Below, piece after piece: positions 16,369 to 25,466 of a stretch of DNA of 64,000 bases (the first letter of the stretch is position 1; each line of letters starts with the position of its first letter). The notes below the pieces were generated by a model that worked only from the letters and a program-made list of their open reading frames with translations, was not told the DNA's origin and ran no database searches. Position numbers and translations under genes: made by a program. The DNA is taken from contig CBDFFN010000010.1 in NCBI GenBank assembly GCA_965246795.1, positions 248,001 through 312,000 of the forward strand, read 5' to 3'. Source of the stretch: JAJXWB01 sp965246795. Lineage in GTDB: Bacteria; Pseudomonadota; Alphaproteobacteria; Rhizobiales; Beijerinckiaceae.

Positions 16369-17046
16369 TCAGTCGCCCTGGCACTTCGTGGCGCAGATCG
16401 CATAGACGCGGTCGCGCCCGAGCACATGCGCAAAGCGTCGTCCCGAGAACAGCGACGCGATCGCGGGATCGCGCAGATTGAGGCCGCCGGCATAGGCGCC
16501 GAAGGCAGGCATCACGACGCGCTGCCCATCGGTGACGAAGCAACGTCGCCGGCTTCCGCCGATCTTCGCCACGGGATGATAGTGGCCGACGATCTCGCTC
16601 GCATTTGCGTCCTGCGGCTGATGCCGCAATGTCAGCGGCCCGAGCGACCATTCCGCATGTCGCTCGCCGCCTGCGGCTTCCGGAAGCACCGGGTCGTGGT
16701 TGCCAAAAATCCAGAGCCAGTCGCGGCCAGCCTGCAACGCGATCAGTGCATCGCGATCCGTCTGCGCCATACGTGAAAAGCCGAAACGATCGTGGAAGGA
16801 GTCGCCGAGCGCGATGACGACGCGTGGTCGATGCCGCATCAATAACGCCGCCAGCCGTGCCAGCGTCGCCGCCGTGTCGAAGGGCGGCAGCATCTGACCT
16901 TTTCGAGCAAAGGCGGACCCCTTCTCCAGATGCAGGTCCGCGACGAGCAGCACGCGCTCGCTTTCGTGCAGCAACGCGCCGGCAGGGTCGGCATAAAGCG
17001 AGACGCCCGCGACATCGATGTATTGATCGGGTGTACGCGGCGCCAT
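16369..17046 (-). CDS. pdeM: Ligase-associated DNA damage response endonuclease PdeM
   Basis: 225 residues of the calcineurin-like metallophosphoesterase fold. The metal-binding motifs are in order: VADLHLEKG, IALGDSFHD, FGNHD and VGHYHPV. PdeM-type proteins are defined by co-occurrence with an Lhr-type helicase and often a DNA ligase and exonuclease; here the helicase is directly upstream but no ligase is seen. The ATG at 17046, 4 bases after the helicase stop, is chosen; an upstream ATG at 17073 would overlap the helicase. It is convergent with the CHASE3 gene (3 bases between stops). Confidence 0.88.
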   Translation of the reverse strand: MAPRTPDQYIDVAGVSLYADPAGALLHESERVLLVADLHLEKGSAFARKGQMLPPFDTAATLARLAALLMRHRPRVVIALGDSFHDRFGFSRMAQTDRDALIALQAGRDWLWIFGNHDPVLPEAAGGERHAEWSLGPLTLRHQPQDANASEIVGHYHPVAKIGGSRRRCFVTDGQRVVMPAFGAYAGGLNLRDPAIASLFSGRRFAHVLGRDRVYAICATKCQGD

Positions 17047-17050
17047 TGCT

Positions 17051-19591
17051 TCAGTGATTGCCCGCGCCAGCATTGTCCGCTTCGATCTCCGCGATCAGTT
17101 CATCGGCCGCAACGCGGAGAACCTCCTCGCGCGCCTCGCCATGAATCGGTTCGCGGCCTATCTCGAGAAGCACGGGGACGGCGAGTGGCGACACCCGGTC
17201 CAGCGCCTCATGCGTGATTCGGCCGCGAATTCGCCGAAGCATGTCACCCAGCCGTACGATGTCCAAGAGTCCCGTTGCCGCATCAGCGAAAGCGGCTTCG
17301 AGCAGGATGTGATCTGGCTCGTGGCGGCGTAGCACGTCGTAAATGAGGTCGGTCGAAACAGTCACCTGCCGGCCGGATTTCTCCTTGCCGAAAGAGCGCC
17401 GCTCGATGAGGCCGGCAATGATCGCGCAATTGCGAAACGTACGCTTCATCAGCATCGATTCTTGCAGCCATGCGTCGAGATCGTCGCCGAGCATGTCCTC
17501 GCCGAAGAGATCGTCCATCGACAGTGTGCCGCTTTTGGCCGCCGCGCCGACATCGCCGAGCGACCATATCGCGAGCGCATAATCGCTGGCGACGAAGCCC
17601 ATCGGCTTCAACCGAGCGCGCTCCATGCGACGCGTGAGCAGCATGCCGAGGGTCTGATGCGCGAGCCGCCCCTCGAAGGGATAGATGACGGTGAAGTAGC
17701 GATTGCCCCTCGGAAATGTTTCGACGAGCAAGTCGTTCTCGCCGGGCAGGACGGAACGCTCCTGCTGCAACAGCAGCCATTCGCAGACCTGGTCGGGAAG
17801 CTGCGCCCAGTTCATCGAATCCGACAGGATGTGCCGCACGCCCGCCGCGAGATAGGTCGAGAGCGGGAACTTTCCGCCGGCATAGGTCGGCACGCGCGGC
17901 GTGTCGGCATGCGAACGCGTCACATGCGCCTCGTTCTCGACGATGCCCTGCAGCGCGAGAATTTCACCACCGAACAGGAACGTGTCCTGCGGCGAAAGCG
18001 TCTCGAGAAAACCTTCCTCTAGCTCGCCCAGCACGCGCCCGCCGCGCGTCGCCGAGCCGGTGTAGTACGCACCGGGTGCTGCTTTTGCATTGCGTCCACG
18101 CACGAGCCGCACCTTCAGCACCTCGGCCTCGACGATCGTGCCGACGTTCATGCGATAGGTCTGCGCGATGCGTCCGTTCGCGACGCGCCAGAAACCATCC
18201 TTCGTACGCTTGAGCTTCGCGAAGCGGTCGTAGCTCTTCAGCGCGTAGCCGCCGGTCGCGACAAATTCCAACGCCCGATCGAAGGTTTTTCGCGAAGTGG
18301 TTCGATATGGTGCGGCAGAAATCACTTCGCCGTAGAGCGCATCGGCGTCGAACGGCGCGGCGCAGGCCATGCCGAGGATATGCTGTGCGAGCACATCGAG
18401 GCCACCGGAGCGCTCGATGGGCGTATCCTGCGCGCCCGCCCGCGCTGCGACGATGGCCGCCGTGCATTCCAGCACCTCGAAACGGTTCGCCGGCACGAGG
18501 ATCGCGCGTGACGGCTCGTCGAGCCGGTGGTTGGCGCGACCGATGCGCTGCATCAGGCGCGACGAGCCCTTCGGCGCGCCAATGTTGATGACGAGATCGA
18601 CGGCGCCCCAATCGATACCGAGATCGAGCGTCGACGTGCAGACGACTGCTTTTAGCGTGCCGGCGGCCATCGCTTCTTCAACGCGCCGACGCTGGCTCGC
18701 ATCGAGCGAACCGTGATGTAGCGCGATCGGCAACGCTTTTTCGTTCACGCGCCACAAGGACTGAAAAACGAATTCAGCCTGGCTGCGTGTGTTCACGAAG
18801 AGTAGTGTCAGCGTCGCGGCATCGATTGCGGCATAGATTTCCATCAGTGCGTGCTGCGCGCTGTGCCCGGCCCAGGGCAACCGCGCCTGCGTGTCGAGCA
18901 TGCCGATATCGGCGGCGGCGCCCGCCGGCGCAGTGACGAGTTGCGCCAGAACATCGTCTCCGCCGACAAGCCACCGTTGCAACTCCTGCGCGTCGCGCAC
19001 CGTCGCGGACAGGCCTGTGGCGCGCATGCGCGGCGCAAGAGCGCGAAGGCGCGCGAGGCCGAGCGATAGCAGGTCGCCGCGCTTCGACGTGACGAGAGCG
19101 TGCAACTCGTCGAGAACGACGCGTTCGAGATCGGCGAAGAGCGTCGCCGAGTCCGGCGTCGCAAGCAGCAGCGCGAGCTGCTCCGGCGTTGTCAGCAGAA
19201 TGTCGGGCGGCGCGCGCCGCTGCCGCATGCGCTTGGCGGCGGATGTGTCGCCGGTACGCGTTTCGACCCGCACCGGCAGCCCCATCTCGGCGAGGGGAAT
19301 CTCGAGATTGCGCTGCACGTCGACGGCCAGCGCCTTGAGCGGTGAGATGTATAGCGTGTGCAGAGCGCGTCCGGGCCGATTGCGGCCCCGTCGGCGTTCC
19401 GGAATATCGATCAGCGACGGCAGGAAGCCGGCAAGCGTCTTGCCGGCACCGGTCGGTGCAATCAGCAGCGCATCGTCACCCGCCTGCGCGTGGGCGAGCA
19501 AGGCCAGCTGATGCGCACGCGGCTGCCAGCCACGGGTTTCGAACCAGCGTTGGAAGTGGTCGGGCAAAGTGATGGGAGCGCGGGCGTCCAC
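17051..19591 (-). CDS. lhr: Ligase-associated DEXH-box helicase (Lhr family)
   Basis: 846 residues, typical of the short bacterial Lhr-core helicases linked to DNA repair. Walker A is in LIAPTGAGKTLAGFLPSL, the DEXH-type box is VVLDELHAL, motif III-like SATVRD follows, and motif VI is QRIGRANHR. The C-terminal half (about 450-846) is the winged-helix and DUF4942-like Lhr extension, including the LPDQVCEWLLLQQERSVLPG stretch. It acts on DNA in the cytoplasm as a 3'-5' helicase by family knowledge. pdeM follows immediately, and the start is divergent from the oxidoreductase at 19736. Confidence 0.92.
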   Translation of the reverse strand: MDARAPITLPDHFQRWFETRGWQPRAHQLALLAHAQAGDDALLIAPTGAGKTLAGFLPSLIDIPERRRGRNRPGRALHTLYISPLKALAVDVQRNLEIPLAEMGLPVRVETRTGDTSAAKRMRQRRAPPDILLTTPEQLALLLATPDSATLFADLERVVLDELHALVTSKRGDLLSLGLARLRALAPRMRATGLSATVRDAQELQRWLVGGDDVLAQLVTAPAGAAADIGMLDTQARLPWAGHSAQHALMEIYAAIDAATLTLLFVNTRSQAEFVFQSLWRVNEKALPIALHHGSLDASQRRRVEEAMAAGTLKAVVCTSTLDLGIDWGAVDLVINIGAPKGSSRLMQRIGRANHRLDEPSRAILVPANRFEVLECTAAIVAARAGAQDTPIERSGGLDVLAQHILGMACAAPFDADALYGEVISAAPYRTTSRKTFDRALEFVATGGYALKSYDRFAKLKRTKDGFWRVANGRIAQTYRMNVGTIVEAEVLKVRLVRGRNAKAAPGAYYTGSATRGGRVLGELEEGFLETLSPQDTFLFGGEILALQGIVENEAHVTRSHADTPRVPTYAGGKFPLSTYLAAGVRHILSDSMNWAQLPDQVCEWLLLQQERSVLPGENDLLVETFPRGNRYFTVIYPFEGRLAHQTLGMLLTRRMERARLKPMGFVASDYALAIWSLGDVGAAAKSGTLSMDDLFGEDMLGDDLDAWLQESMLMKRTFRNCAIIAGLIERRSFGKEKSGRQVTVSTDLIYDVLRRHEPDHILLEAAFADAATGLLDIVRLGDMLRRIRGRITHEALDRVSPLAVPVLLEIGREPIHGEAREEVLRVAADELIAEIEADNAGAGNH

Positions 19592-19735
19592 GGGGAGTTA
19601 GCTAGGCTGTCCGATGTCACAGACCAACGGGACCGCCGCGCTTGAATAAGTCAGGACCGCTGACATATTCTGCAGTAACCTAGAATGGCTCCATCCTGGT
19701 GTGCCGGGACGTCGCAGCCGCATAAGGAAACGCGC

Positions 19736-22700
19736 ATGAGCGAGCCGGTGGCGACAGACCCTGTCGATGGCACGGTTGAGGATCTGCAGATCGGGGTGCA
19801 GGCCGAGGCGACGACTTTGGCCGATCCGTTCAAGGGCATCTCGCTCGAAGACAAGTTCGATCTGACAAAGCAACGTGTCTTCGCCACCGGCACGCAGGCC
19901 GTTGTGCGGCTGCTGCTGATGCAGAAGGAGCGCGACCGGCAAGCCGGCCACAACACGGCGGGCTTCATCACGGGCTATCGTGGTTCGCCGCTCGGCGCCG
20001 TCGATACGCAGATGCATTCCGCAAAAGCGATCTTCGACAGGAACGACATCAAGTTCCAGCCGGGCCTCAACGAAGACCTCGCCGCGACCGCAATCTGGGG
20101 CGCGCAGCAGGCGGAGCTTCGCGGCGACGGCAAGTACGAAGGCGTCTTCTGCATCTGGTACGGCAAAGGGCCCGGCGTCGATCGCACCGGCGACGTTTTT
20201 CGCCACGCCAATCTTGCCGGCACATCGCCGCTCGGTGGCGCGCTCGTGATGATGGGCGACGACCACACCGCTGAATCGTCGACTACCGCGCATCAATCCG
20301 ACTTCCACCTTGTCGACGTGATGATGCCGATCCTCGCGCCCGCGGGCGTGCAGGAGATCATGGATTACGGGCTCTACGGCTTCGCCATGTCTCGGTATGC
20401 CAGCGTGTGGGTGGGGCTGAAATGCCTTAAGGACACCATTGAATCGACGGCGTCGGTCGATGGTTCTCTTGATCGCGTAAAAATCGTCATCCCCGACGAT
20501 TACGAGATGCCGCCCGGCGGTCTCTCGATCCGCGTTGCCGACGGCATCCTCGAACAGGAAGCGCGGCTGCAGGAGCACAAGCGCGACGCTATGCTCGCGT
20601 TCATTCGCGCCAACAAGTTGAACAAGATCATCACGTCCGGCGGCCCGAACGCGCAGGTCGGCATCATCACCTGCGGCAAGTCCTATCTGGATGTGCGCCA
20701 GGCGATGGACGATCTCGGCATCGACGAGGTCCGCGCCAACGATCTCGGCGTGCGGCTCTACAAGGTCGCCGCGCCGTGGCCGCTGGAGCCCGAGGGGCTG
20801 AAAGAGTTTGCGCACGGGCTGAAGACGATCCTCGTCGTCGAGGAAAAACGCTCGCTCATCGAAGTGCAGGTGCGCGAAGAACTCTTCGGCACGCCGGACC
20901 AGCCGATCGTCATCGGCAAGAAGGACGAGAAAGGTGGCTGGCTCTTCCCCGTGAAGGGCGCGCTCGACACCAACGAGATCGCGATCGGCGTCGGCGAACG
21001 CATCCTGCGGTACACGCGCGACGACGCGCTGGAGTTAAAGGTGCAGCGCCTGCATCAGGCGCAGGCGATGCTCGCCGACACGAAGGACGCATCGGTCCGC
21101 TCGCCTTATTTCTGCTCGGGCTGCCCCCACAACACTTCCACCCGAGTCCCCGATGGCATGCGGGCCTACGCGGGCATCGGCTGCCATTTCATGGCGCAGT
21201 GGATGGACCGCTCGACCGAGGGCTACACCCAGATGGGCGGCGAGGGCGCCAACTGGATCGGCGAAGCGCCCTTCTCGACGCGCAAGCACGTCTTCCAGAA
21301 CCTAGGCGACGGCACCTACAACCATTCGGGTTCGCTCGCCGTGCGCTGGGCCTGCGACACGAACACCAACGTCACCTACAAGATCCTCTTCAACGATGCG
21401 GTCGCGATGACGGGCGGTCAGCGGCACGAAGGCGGGCTCACCGTCGACATGATCGCGCGTCAGGTCGCCGCCGAGGGTGTGAAGAAGATCATCGTCGTCA
21501 CCGACGAACCGAAGAAATATCCCGCCGATTTTCCGTGGCCGAAGGGCATCACGATCCGCCCTCGCGAAGAGTTGGATGATGTACAGCGCGAGCTTGCCGC
21601 CATCGAAGGCTGCACGGTCCTGCTCTACGACCAGACCTGCGCCGCCGAAAAACGCCGACGCCGCAAGCGCGGCACGTTTCCGGACCCCGACAAGCGCGTC
21701 ATCATCAACGAGCTCGTTTGCGAAGGTTGCGGCGATTGCGGCGTGAAGTCGAACTGCGTGTCGGTGCAGCCGCTCGAAACAGAGTTCGGCCGCAAGCGGG
21801 TTATCGATCAGTCTTCGTGCAACAAGGATTTTTCCTGCGTCAACGGGTTCTGTCCGTCCTTCGTAACCGTGCATGGCGCAAAGCCGCGGAAGGCCGCGCC
21901 GCGAAAGATGGAGGGCGGCGACGGCTGGTCGGTGTTGCCAGAACCGACGTTGCCGGAGATCGGCAAGTCACCCTATAGCGTGCTGGTGACGGGCGTCGGC
22001 GGCACCGGTGTCGTGACAATCTCGGCAATCCTCGGCATGGCCGGGCATCTCGCCGGCAAGGGTGTCGGCGTCATCGACATGGCGGGCCTCGCGCAGAAGG
22101 GCGGCGCGGTTTACTGCCATGTGAAGATCGGCCGTGCGCCGGAGAACGTGCATGCCATCCGCATCGCTGCCGGCGAAGCCGATCTTGTGCTCGGTTGCGA
22201 CCTTGTCGTTTCCGGCACGAAAAAGGTGCTGGCAGCCGTCGAGAAAGACGAGACCGGCGTGTTCATCAACACGGCCGAAGTCTATGGCGGCGACTTTACG
22301 CGCAACGCAGATTTCTCGCTTTCGGGCGAACGTATAAAACGTGCGATCTCAGCAGCTGCCGGTCAGCACACGGGTTTTGTCGATGCGACCGTCATCGCCA
22401 CAACGCTGCTCGGCAATTCGATCGGCGCCAACATGTTCATGCTCGGCTTTGCCTATCAGCGCGGTTTCGTGCCGCTGCATGCGGACGTTCTTCTGAAGGC
22501 AATCGAGTTGAACGGTGAAGCCGTCGCGATGAACCAGACCGCGTTCACCTGGGGCCGCCGCGCCGCCGCGGATGCGAAAGCGGTCGACGATGTCGTTGCG
22601 CCGCTGCGCAAGCCCACCGCGTCGCGACAGCTTTCGACATCGCGCGAGGAAATGGTCGAGCGCCGCGTGAAATTCCTTACGTCCTATCAAAGCAAGCGCT

Positions 22701-23299
22701 ACGCACGACGTTACGCGAAGCTGGCCGAAAAGGTGGCTGCCGCCGAAGCCTCGAAGGCGCTGGGCAAGCAAGGTCTCGCCGACGCCGTCGCGCGCTATTA
22801 CTTCAAGCTGCTCGCGATCAAAGACGAATACGAGGTTGCGCGGCTCTACACCGACGGCGCGTTTGCGAAACAGGTAGCGGCGGCCTTCGAGGGCAATCTC
22901 TCTTACGAATTCCACCTTGCACCGCCCATCATGGGCCGCAAGGATGCGCAGGGCCGACCTGTCAAGACGACGTTCGGGCCGTGGATGATGAGCGCATTCG
23001 GCGTGTTGGCGAAGTTGCGCTTCCTACGCGGAACGCCGCTGGATTTCTTCGGCCGCACCGAAGAGCGCCAGACCGAGCGCAAGCTGATTGGCGATTACGA
23101 GACGCTGGTCGACGAGTTGCTTGCGGACCTGACGCCAGAGAACCATTCGCTCGCCGTCGCGCTGGCCTCGATCCCCGAAAAGATTCGGGGCTACGGCCAC
23201 GTGAAGGAGCGGCATCTGAAGAAGGCAAAGGCGGAAGAGCACGAGTTGCTGATGCAGTTCCGTGCAGGCCCGACGCCGATGAAGGTGGCGGCGGAGTGA
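19736..23299 (+). CDS. Indolepyruvate ferredoxin oxidoreductase family protein (one-piece IorAB-type)
   Basis: 1187 residues. This large enzyme oxidatively decarboxylates aryl 2-oxo acids (from aromatic amino acids) to acyl-CoA and passes electrons to ferredoxin. The order is an N-terminal pyrimidine-binding domain (GYRGSPLG, FQPGLNEDLAAT), a TPP-binding part with CSGCPHNTS, a Cys-rich region LVCEGCGDCGVKSNC, and a C-terminal gamma-like domain with GVGGTGVVTISAIL. The ATG at 19736 follows AAGGAAA; the frame is open a further 17 codons without a site. It is divergent from lhr and monocistronic as far as can be seen. Confidence 0.92.
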   Translation: MSEPVATDPVDGTVEDLQIGVQAEATTLADPFKGISLEDKFDLTKQRVFATGTQAVVRLLLMQKERDRQAGHNTAGFITGYRGSPLGAVDTQMHSAKAIFDRNDIKFQPGLNEDLAATAIWGAQQAELRGDGKYEGVFCIWYGKGPGVDRTGDVFRHANLAGTSPLGGALVMMGDDHTAESSTTAHQSDFHLVDVMMPILAPAGVQEIMDYGLYGFAMSRYASVWVGLKCLKDTIESTASVDGSLDRVKIVIPDDYEMPPGGLSIRVADGILEQEARLQEHKRDAMLAFIRANKLNKIITSGGPNAQVGIITCGKSYLDVRQAMDDLGIDEVRANDLGVRLYKVAAPWPLEPEGLKEFAHGLKTILVVEEKRSLIEVQVREELFGTPDQPIVIGKKDEKGGWLFPVKGALDTNEIAIGVGERILRYTRDDALELKVQRLHQAQAMLADTKDASVRSPYFCSGCPHNTSTRVPDGMRAYAGIGCHFMAQWMDRSTEGYTQMGGEGANWIGEAPFSTRKHVFQNLGDGTYNHSGSLAVRWACDTNTNVTYKILFNDAVAMTGGQRHEGGLTVDMIARQVAAEGVKKIIVVTDEPKKYPADFPWPKGITIRPREELDDVQRELAAIEGCTVLLYDQTCAAEKRRRRKRGTFPDPDKRVIINELVCEGCGDCGVKSNCVSVQPLETEFGRKRVIDQSSCNKDFSCVNGFCPSFVTVHGAKPRKAAPRKMEGGDGWSVLPEPTLPEIGKSPYSVLVTGVGGTGVVTISAILGMAGHLAGKGVGVIDMAGLAQKGGAVYCHVKIGRAPENVHAIRIAAGEADLVLGCDLVVSGTKKVLAAVEKDETGVFINTAEVYGGDFTRNADFSLSGERIKRAISAAAGQHTGFVDATVIATTLLGNSIGANMFMLGFAYQRGFVPLHADVLLKAIELNGEAVAMNQTAFTWGRRAAADAKAVDDVVAPLRKPTASRQLSTSREEMVERRVKFLTSYQSKRYARRYAKLAEKVAAAEASKALGKQGLADAVARYYFKLLAIKDEYEVARLYTDGAFAKQVAAAFEGNLSYEFHLAPPIMGRKDAQGRPVKTTFGPWMMSAFGVLAKLRFLRGTPLDFFGRTEERQTERKLIGDYETLVDELLADLTPENHSLAVALASIPEKIRGYGHVKERHLKKAKAEEHELLMQFRAGPTPMKVAAE

Positions 23300-23324
23300 G
23301 GGCGCAACGAAAGCACTGCGAGGT

Positions 23325-24053
23325 TTAACGCTCGCTCAGCCGCAGTCGTTTTGCTTCTTCCAGATCGGCACTGGCGCGCGTTTGATCGCCTTTGCCGATG
23401 TAGGCACTCGCGCGACCGGCATAAGCTGCCGTTGCGGTCGACGCGAGTTTGATGACGGCCGTGAAATCCTCGATGGCGCGATCGTAATCCCTCGTCATGA
23501 GAAACGCGTTGCCACGACCCATCAGCGAGATCGTGTCGCCCGGATTGCGACGGATCGCTTCACCGAAATCCCGGATCGCGCCTGCAAAATCCGATTTGCG
23601 GGCATAGGCTGTACCGCGCGCGGAGAATCCTTCGTACGCTGCCACGTCGCGCGCGATGGCCTGATCGAAGATGCGGATCGCCGCGTCGCGGTCGCCTTTG
23701 TACAATTGGCCGTAACCCTTGCACATGAGGGCGCGGTATTCGCTGAGCCCAAGCTGAAGCGCTTCGGAAATATCCGCCACAGCGAGGTCGACGTCCCCGT
23801 TCAGGCTGTGGGCGATCGACCGATCGCAAAAGGCCAGCGCGCGGTTGGCCGGCGTCTCGTTGCCTGCATCGATAATGCTCCTGCACGCCGTGAGACGCTG
23901 GTCGTTCGGAACCGGCTGCGTTCCGGCGCAACGTGCCCAGACGCTTGGGTCAGCAGCCTGCGCCGCCGAGATGCAAAGTGCTGCCAACGAAACGAAGATA
24001 AGACCAGCAATAGCGCATGGAGCGATTTCGCGATGACGAATGCCCCTCGGCAT
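23325..24053 (-). CDS. Exported tetratricopeptide-repeat protein
   Basis: 242 residues with a Sec-type signal peptide (basic PRGIRHR, hydrophobic AGLIFVSLAALCI, cleavage near AAQA-ADPS) and about four to five TPR units from residue 50 on, including AFCDRSIAHSLNGDVDLAVA and GAIRDFGEAIRRNPGDTISL. It probably works in the periplasm as a scaffold; no partner is evident. The ATG at 24053 lies 7 bases after the DUF445 stop and gives a clean signal peptide. It is convergent with the oxidoreductase gene, 25 bases apart. Confidence 0.8.
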   Translation of the reverse strand: MPRGIRHREIAPCAIAGLIFVSLAALCISAAQAADPSVWARCAGTQPVPNDQRLTACRSIIDAGNETPANRALAFCDRSIAHSLNGDVDLAVADISEALQLGLSEYRALMCKGYGQLYKGDRDAAIRIFDQAIARDVAAYEGFSARGTAYARKSDFAGAIRDFGEAIRRNPGDTISLMGRGNAFLMTRDYDRAIEDFTAVIKLASTATAAYAGRASAYIGKGDQTRASADLEEAKRLRLSER

Positions 24054-24060
24054 CACACGA

Positions 24061-25362
24061 TCACCCGATCCGCAACAATTGCTCGCCCGCATGCAGCGCA
24101 AGACCCGCGAGTCCGCCAATCAGCGCGCCGTTGAAGCGAATATATTGCAGATCGCGGCCGATGTTGATCTCGATCAGCGTCACGAGCTGGTCGATGTCCC
24201 ATGACTTCACCTGATCGGCGATAAAACCCGAAACGCCGCTCTTCTGGCTTTCGATGAAACTCGTCAGCACGACGATCATGCCGGAATTGATCTCGGCACG
24301 CAGGTCCGCATCGGCGGCGAGATGCGCGCCGGTTTCCGACAGCACGCGCTGCAAGCGTGCCGGGAGGGGTCCCGTGCCTTCCGCCGCCTCGTCGACGAAG
24401 CCACGCAACATCGTCCAGCCCTGCGTCGCCAGCGCCGCGAACTCCGGCCGCGCCAACAACCCACGCTTCAACGCGTTGAGCCGCGCCTCGTAGTCCGGCG
24501 AATCGGCGAGATCGTCGATGAAGGCCGCGAGAAAGCGGTCGAACTCTTCGCGAAACGCGTGCTTCGGATCCGTCCGCACATCCTCCAGAAAATTCGTGAC
24601 CGACGCGACGATGCGCTTCAGCAGAAACGCGTCGGCCCGATAGAGCCGCAGTAGCGACGGCAACTCGTCGCGGATTTTTCCACCGAGCGCGGCCATCGTA
24701 TCCGGCGCATGGATTAGCTTCGATAAAGCACCGAGCAGATCGTCCAGCAAACGCTGGTGTCGCCCGTCCGACACAATGCCTTTCAGGACGCCGGCGGCCA
24801 GCGGGCCGACATCGATGGCGTCGAGCTGCATCACGAGCTTTCGCGTCGCGAATGTCTTCAGGCCCGATTGCTCCAACGCCGACAGCAATTCCGGCGCGAG
24901 TCGCAGGATGTAGCGCGCAAGATCGCCGCTGCGCTTCGTATCCGCCAGCCAGTCCGCCATGAATCTTGCGAAATCGACCTCGCGCAGTTTTGCCGCGACC
25001 GGCCCGGCGGCGAGGAAATGCGTCTCGATGAAGCTCCCGAGCTTCTCTGCGATCCGCGCCTGATTCTGCGGGATGATCGCCGTGTGCGGGATCGGCAGGC
25101 CGAGCGGACGCCGGAACAATGCGACCACCGCGAACCAGTCCGCGAGCCCGCCGATCGTGGCAGCTTCGGCGAAGGCCGCAAGATAGCTGAAGGCGGGATA
25201 GTCGCGCTGCATCACGCGCGCAAAGACGAGCAGCGCGACCGTGGCGACCAGCACACCGGCCGCGATCGCCTTCGTGCGCCGGAGCGCCCGCGCTCGCTCC
25301 TCATCGCGGGCGTCGAGGGCGAAGGCTCGCAAGTCACGTCCCACGTGGGGTTCGACAGCCAT
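24061..25362 (-). CDS. DUF445 domain-containing membrane protein
   Basis: 433 residues of the YjiN-like DUF445 family. An N-terminal helix (IAAGVLVATVALLVFARVM) is followed by GGLADWFAVVALFRRPLGLPIPHTAIIP, the family signature, and a long helical domain. A C-terminal hydrophobic stretch (FNGALIGGLAGLALHAGEQL) is a second membrane anchor. The function is unknown. It is divergent from the P450 fusion with about 104 bases between starts, and heads a two-gene unit with the exported TPR gene. Confidence 0.9.
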   Translation of the reverse strand: MAVEPHVGRDLRAFALDARDEERARALRRTKAIAAGVLVATVALLVFARVMQRDYPAFSYLAAFAEAATIGGLADWFAVVALFRRPLGLPIPHTAIIPQNQARIAEKLGSFIETHFLAAGPVAAKLREVDFARFMADWLADTKRSGDLARYILRLAPELLSALEQSGLKTFATRKLVMQLDAIDVGPLAAGVLKGIVSDGRHQRLLDDLLGALSKLIHAPDTMAALGGKIRDELPSLLRLYRADAFLLKRIVASVTNFLEDVRTDPKHAFREEFDRFLAAFIDDLADSPDYEARLNALKRGLLARPEFAALATQGWTMLRGFVDEAAEGTGPLPARLQRVLSETGAHLAADADLRAEINSGMIVVLTSFIESQKSGVSGFIADQVKSWDIDQLVTLIEINIGRDLQYIRFNGALIGGLAGLALHAGEQLLRIG

Positions 25363-25466
25363 CCCTCAGATGTAGCGGCGCTACGGCCAACGGCCAATTC
25401 CGCGCCGCCTCGCGACAATGTAGGGTTGCGCTGCGCCGGCCCAGATCGGCCGTCCGGGAGTTTGGA

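Noticed and set aside
19598..20815. 405-residue open frame antisense to the 5' end of the indolepyruvate oxidoreductase
   Set aside because: No domain recognisable and the sense strand carries TPP-enzyme motifs.
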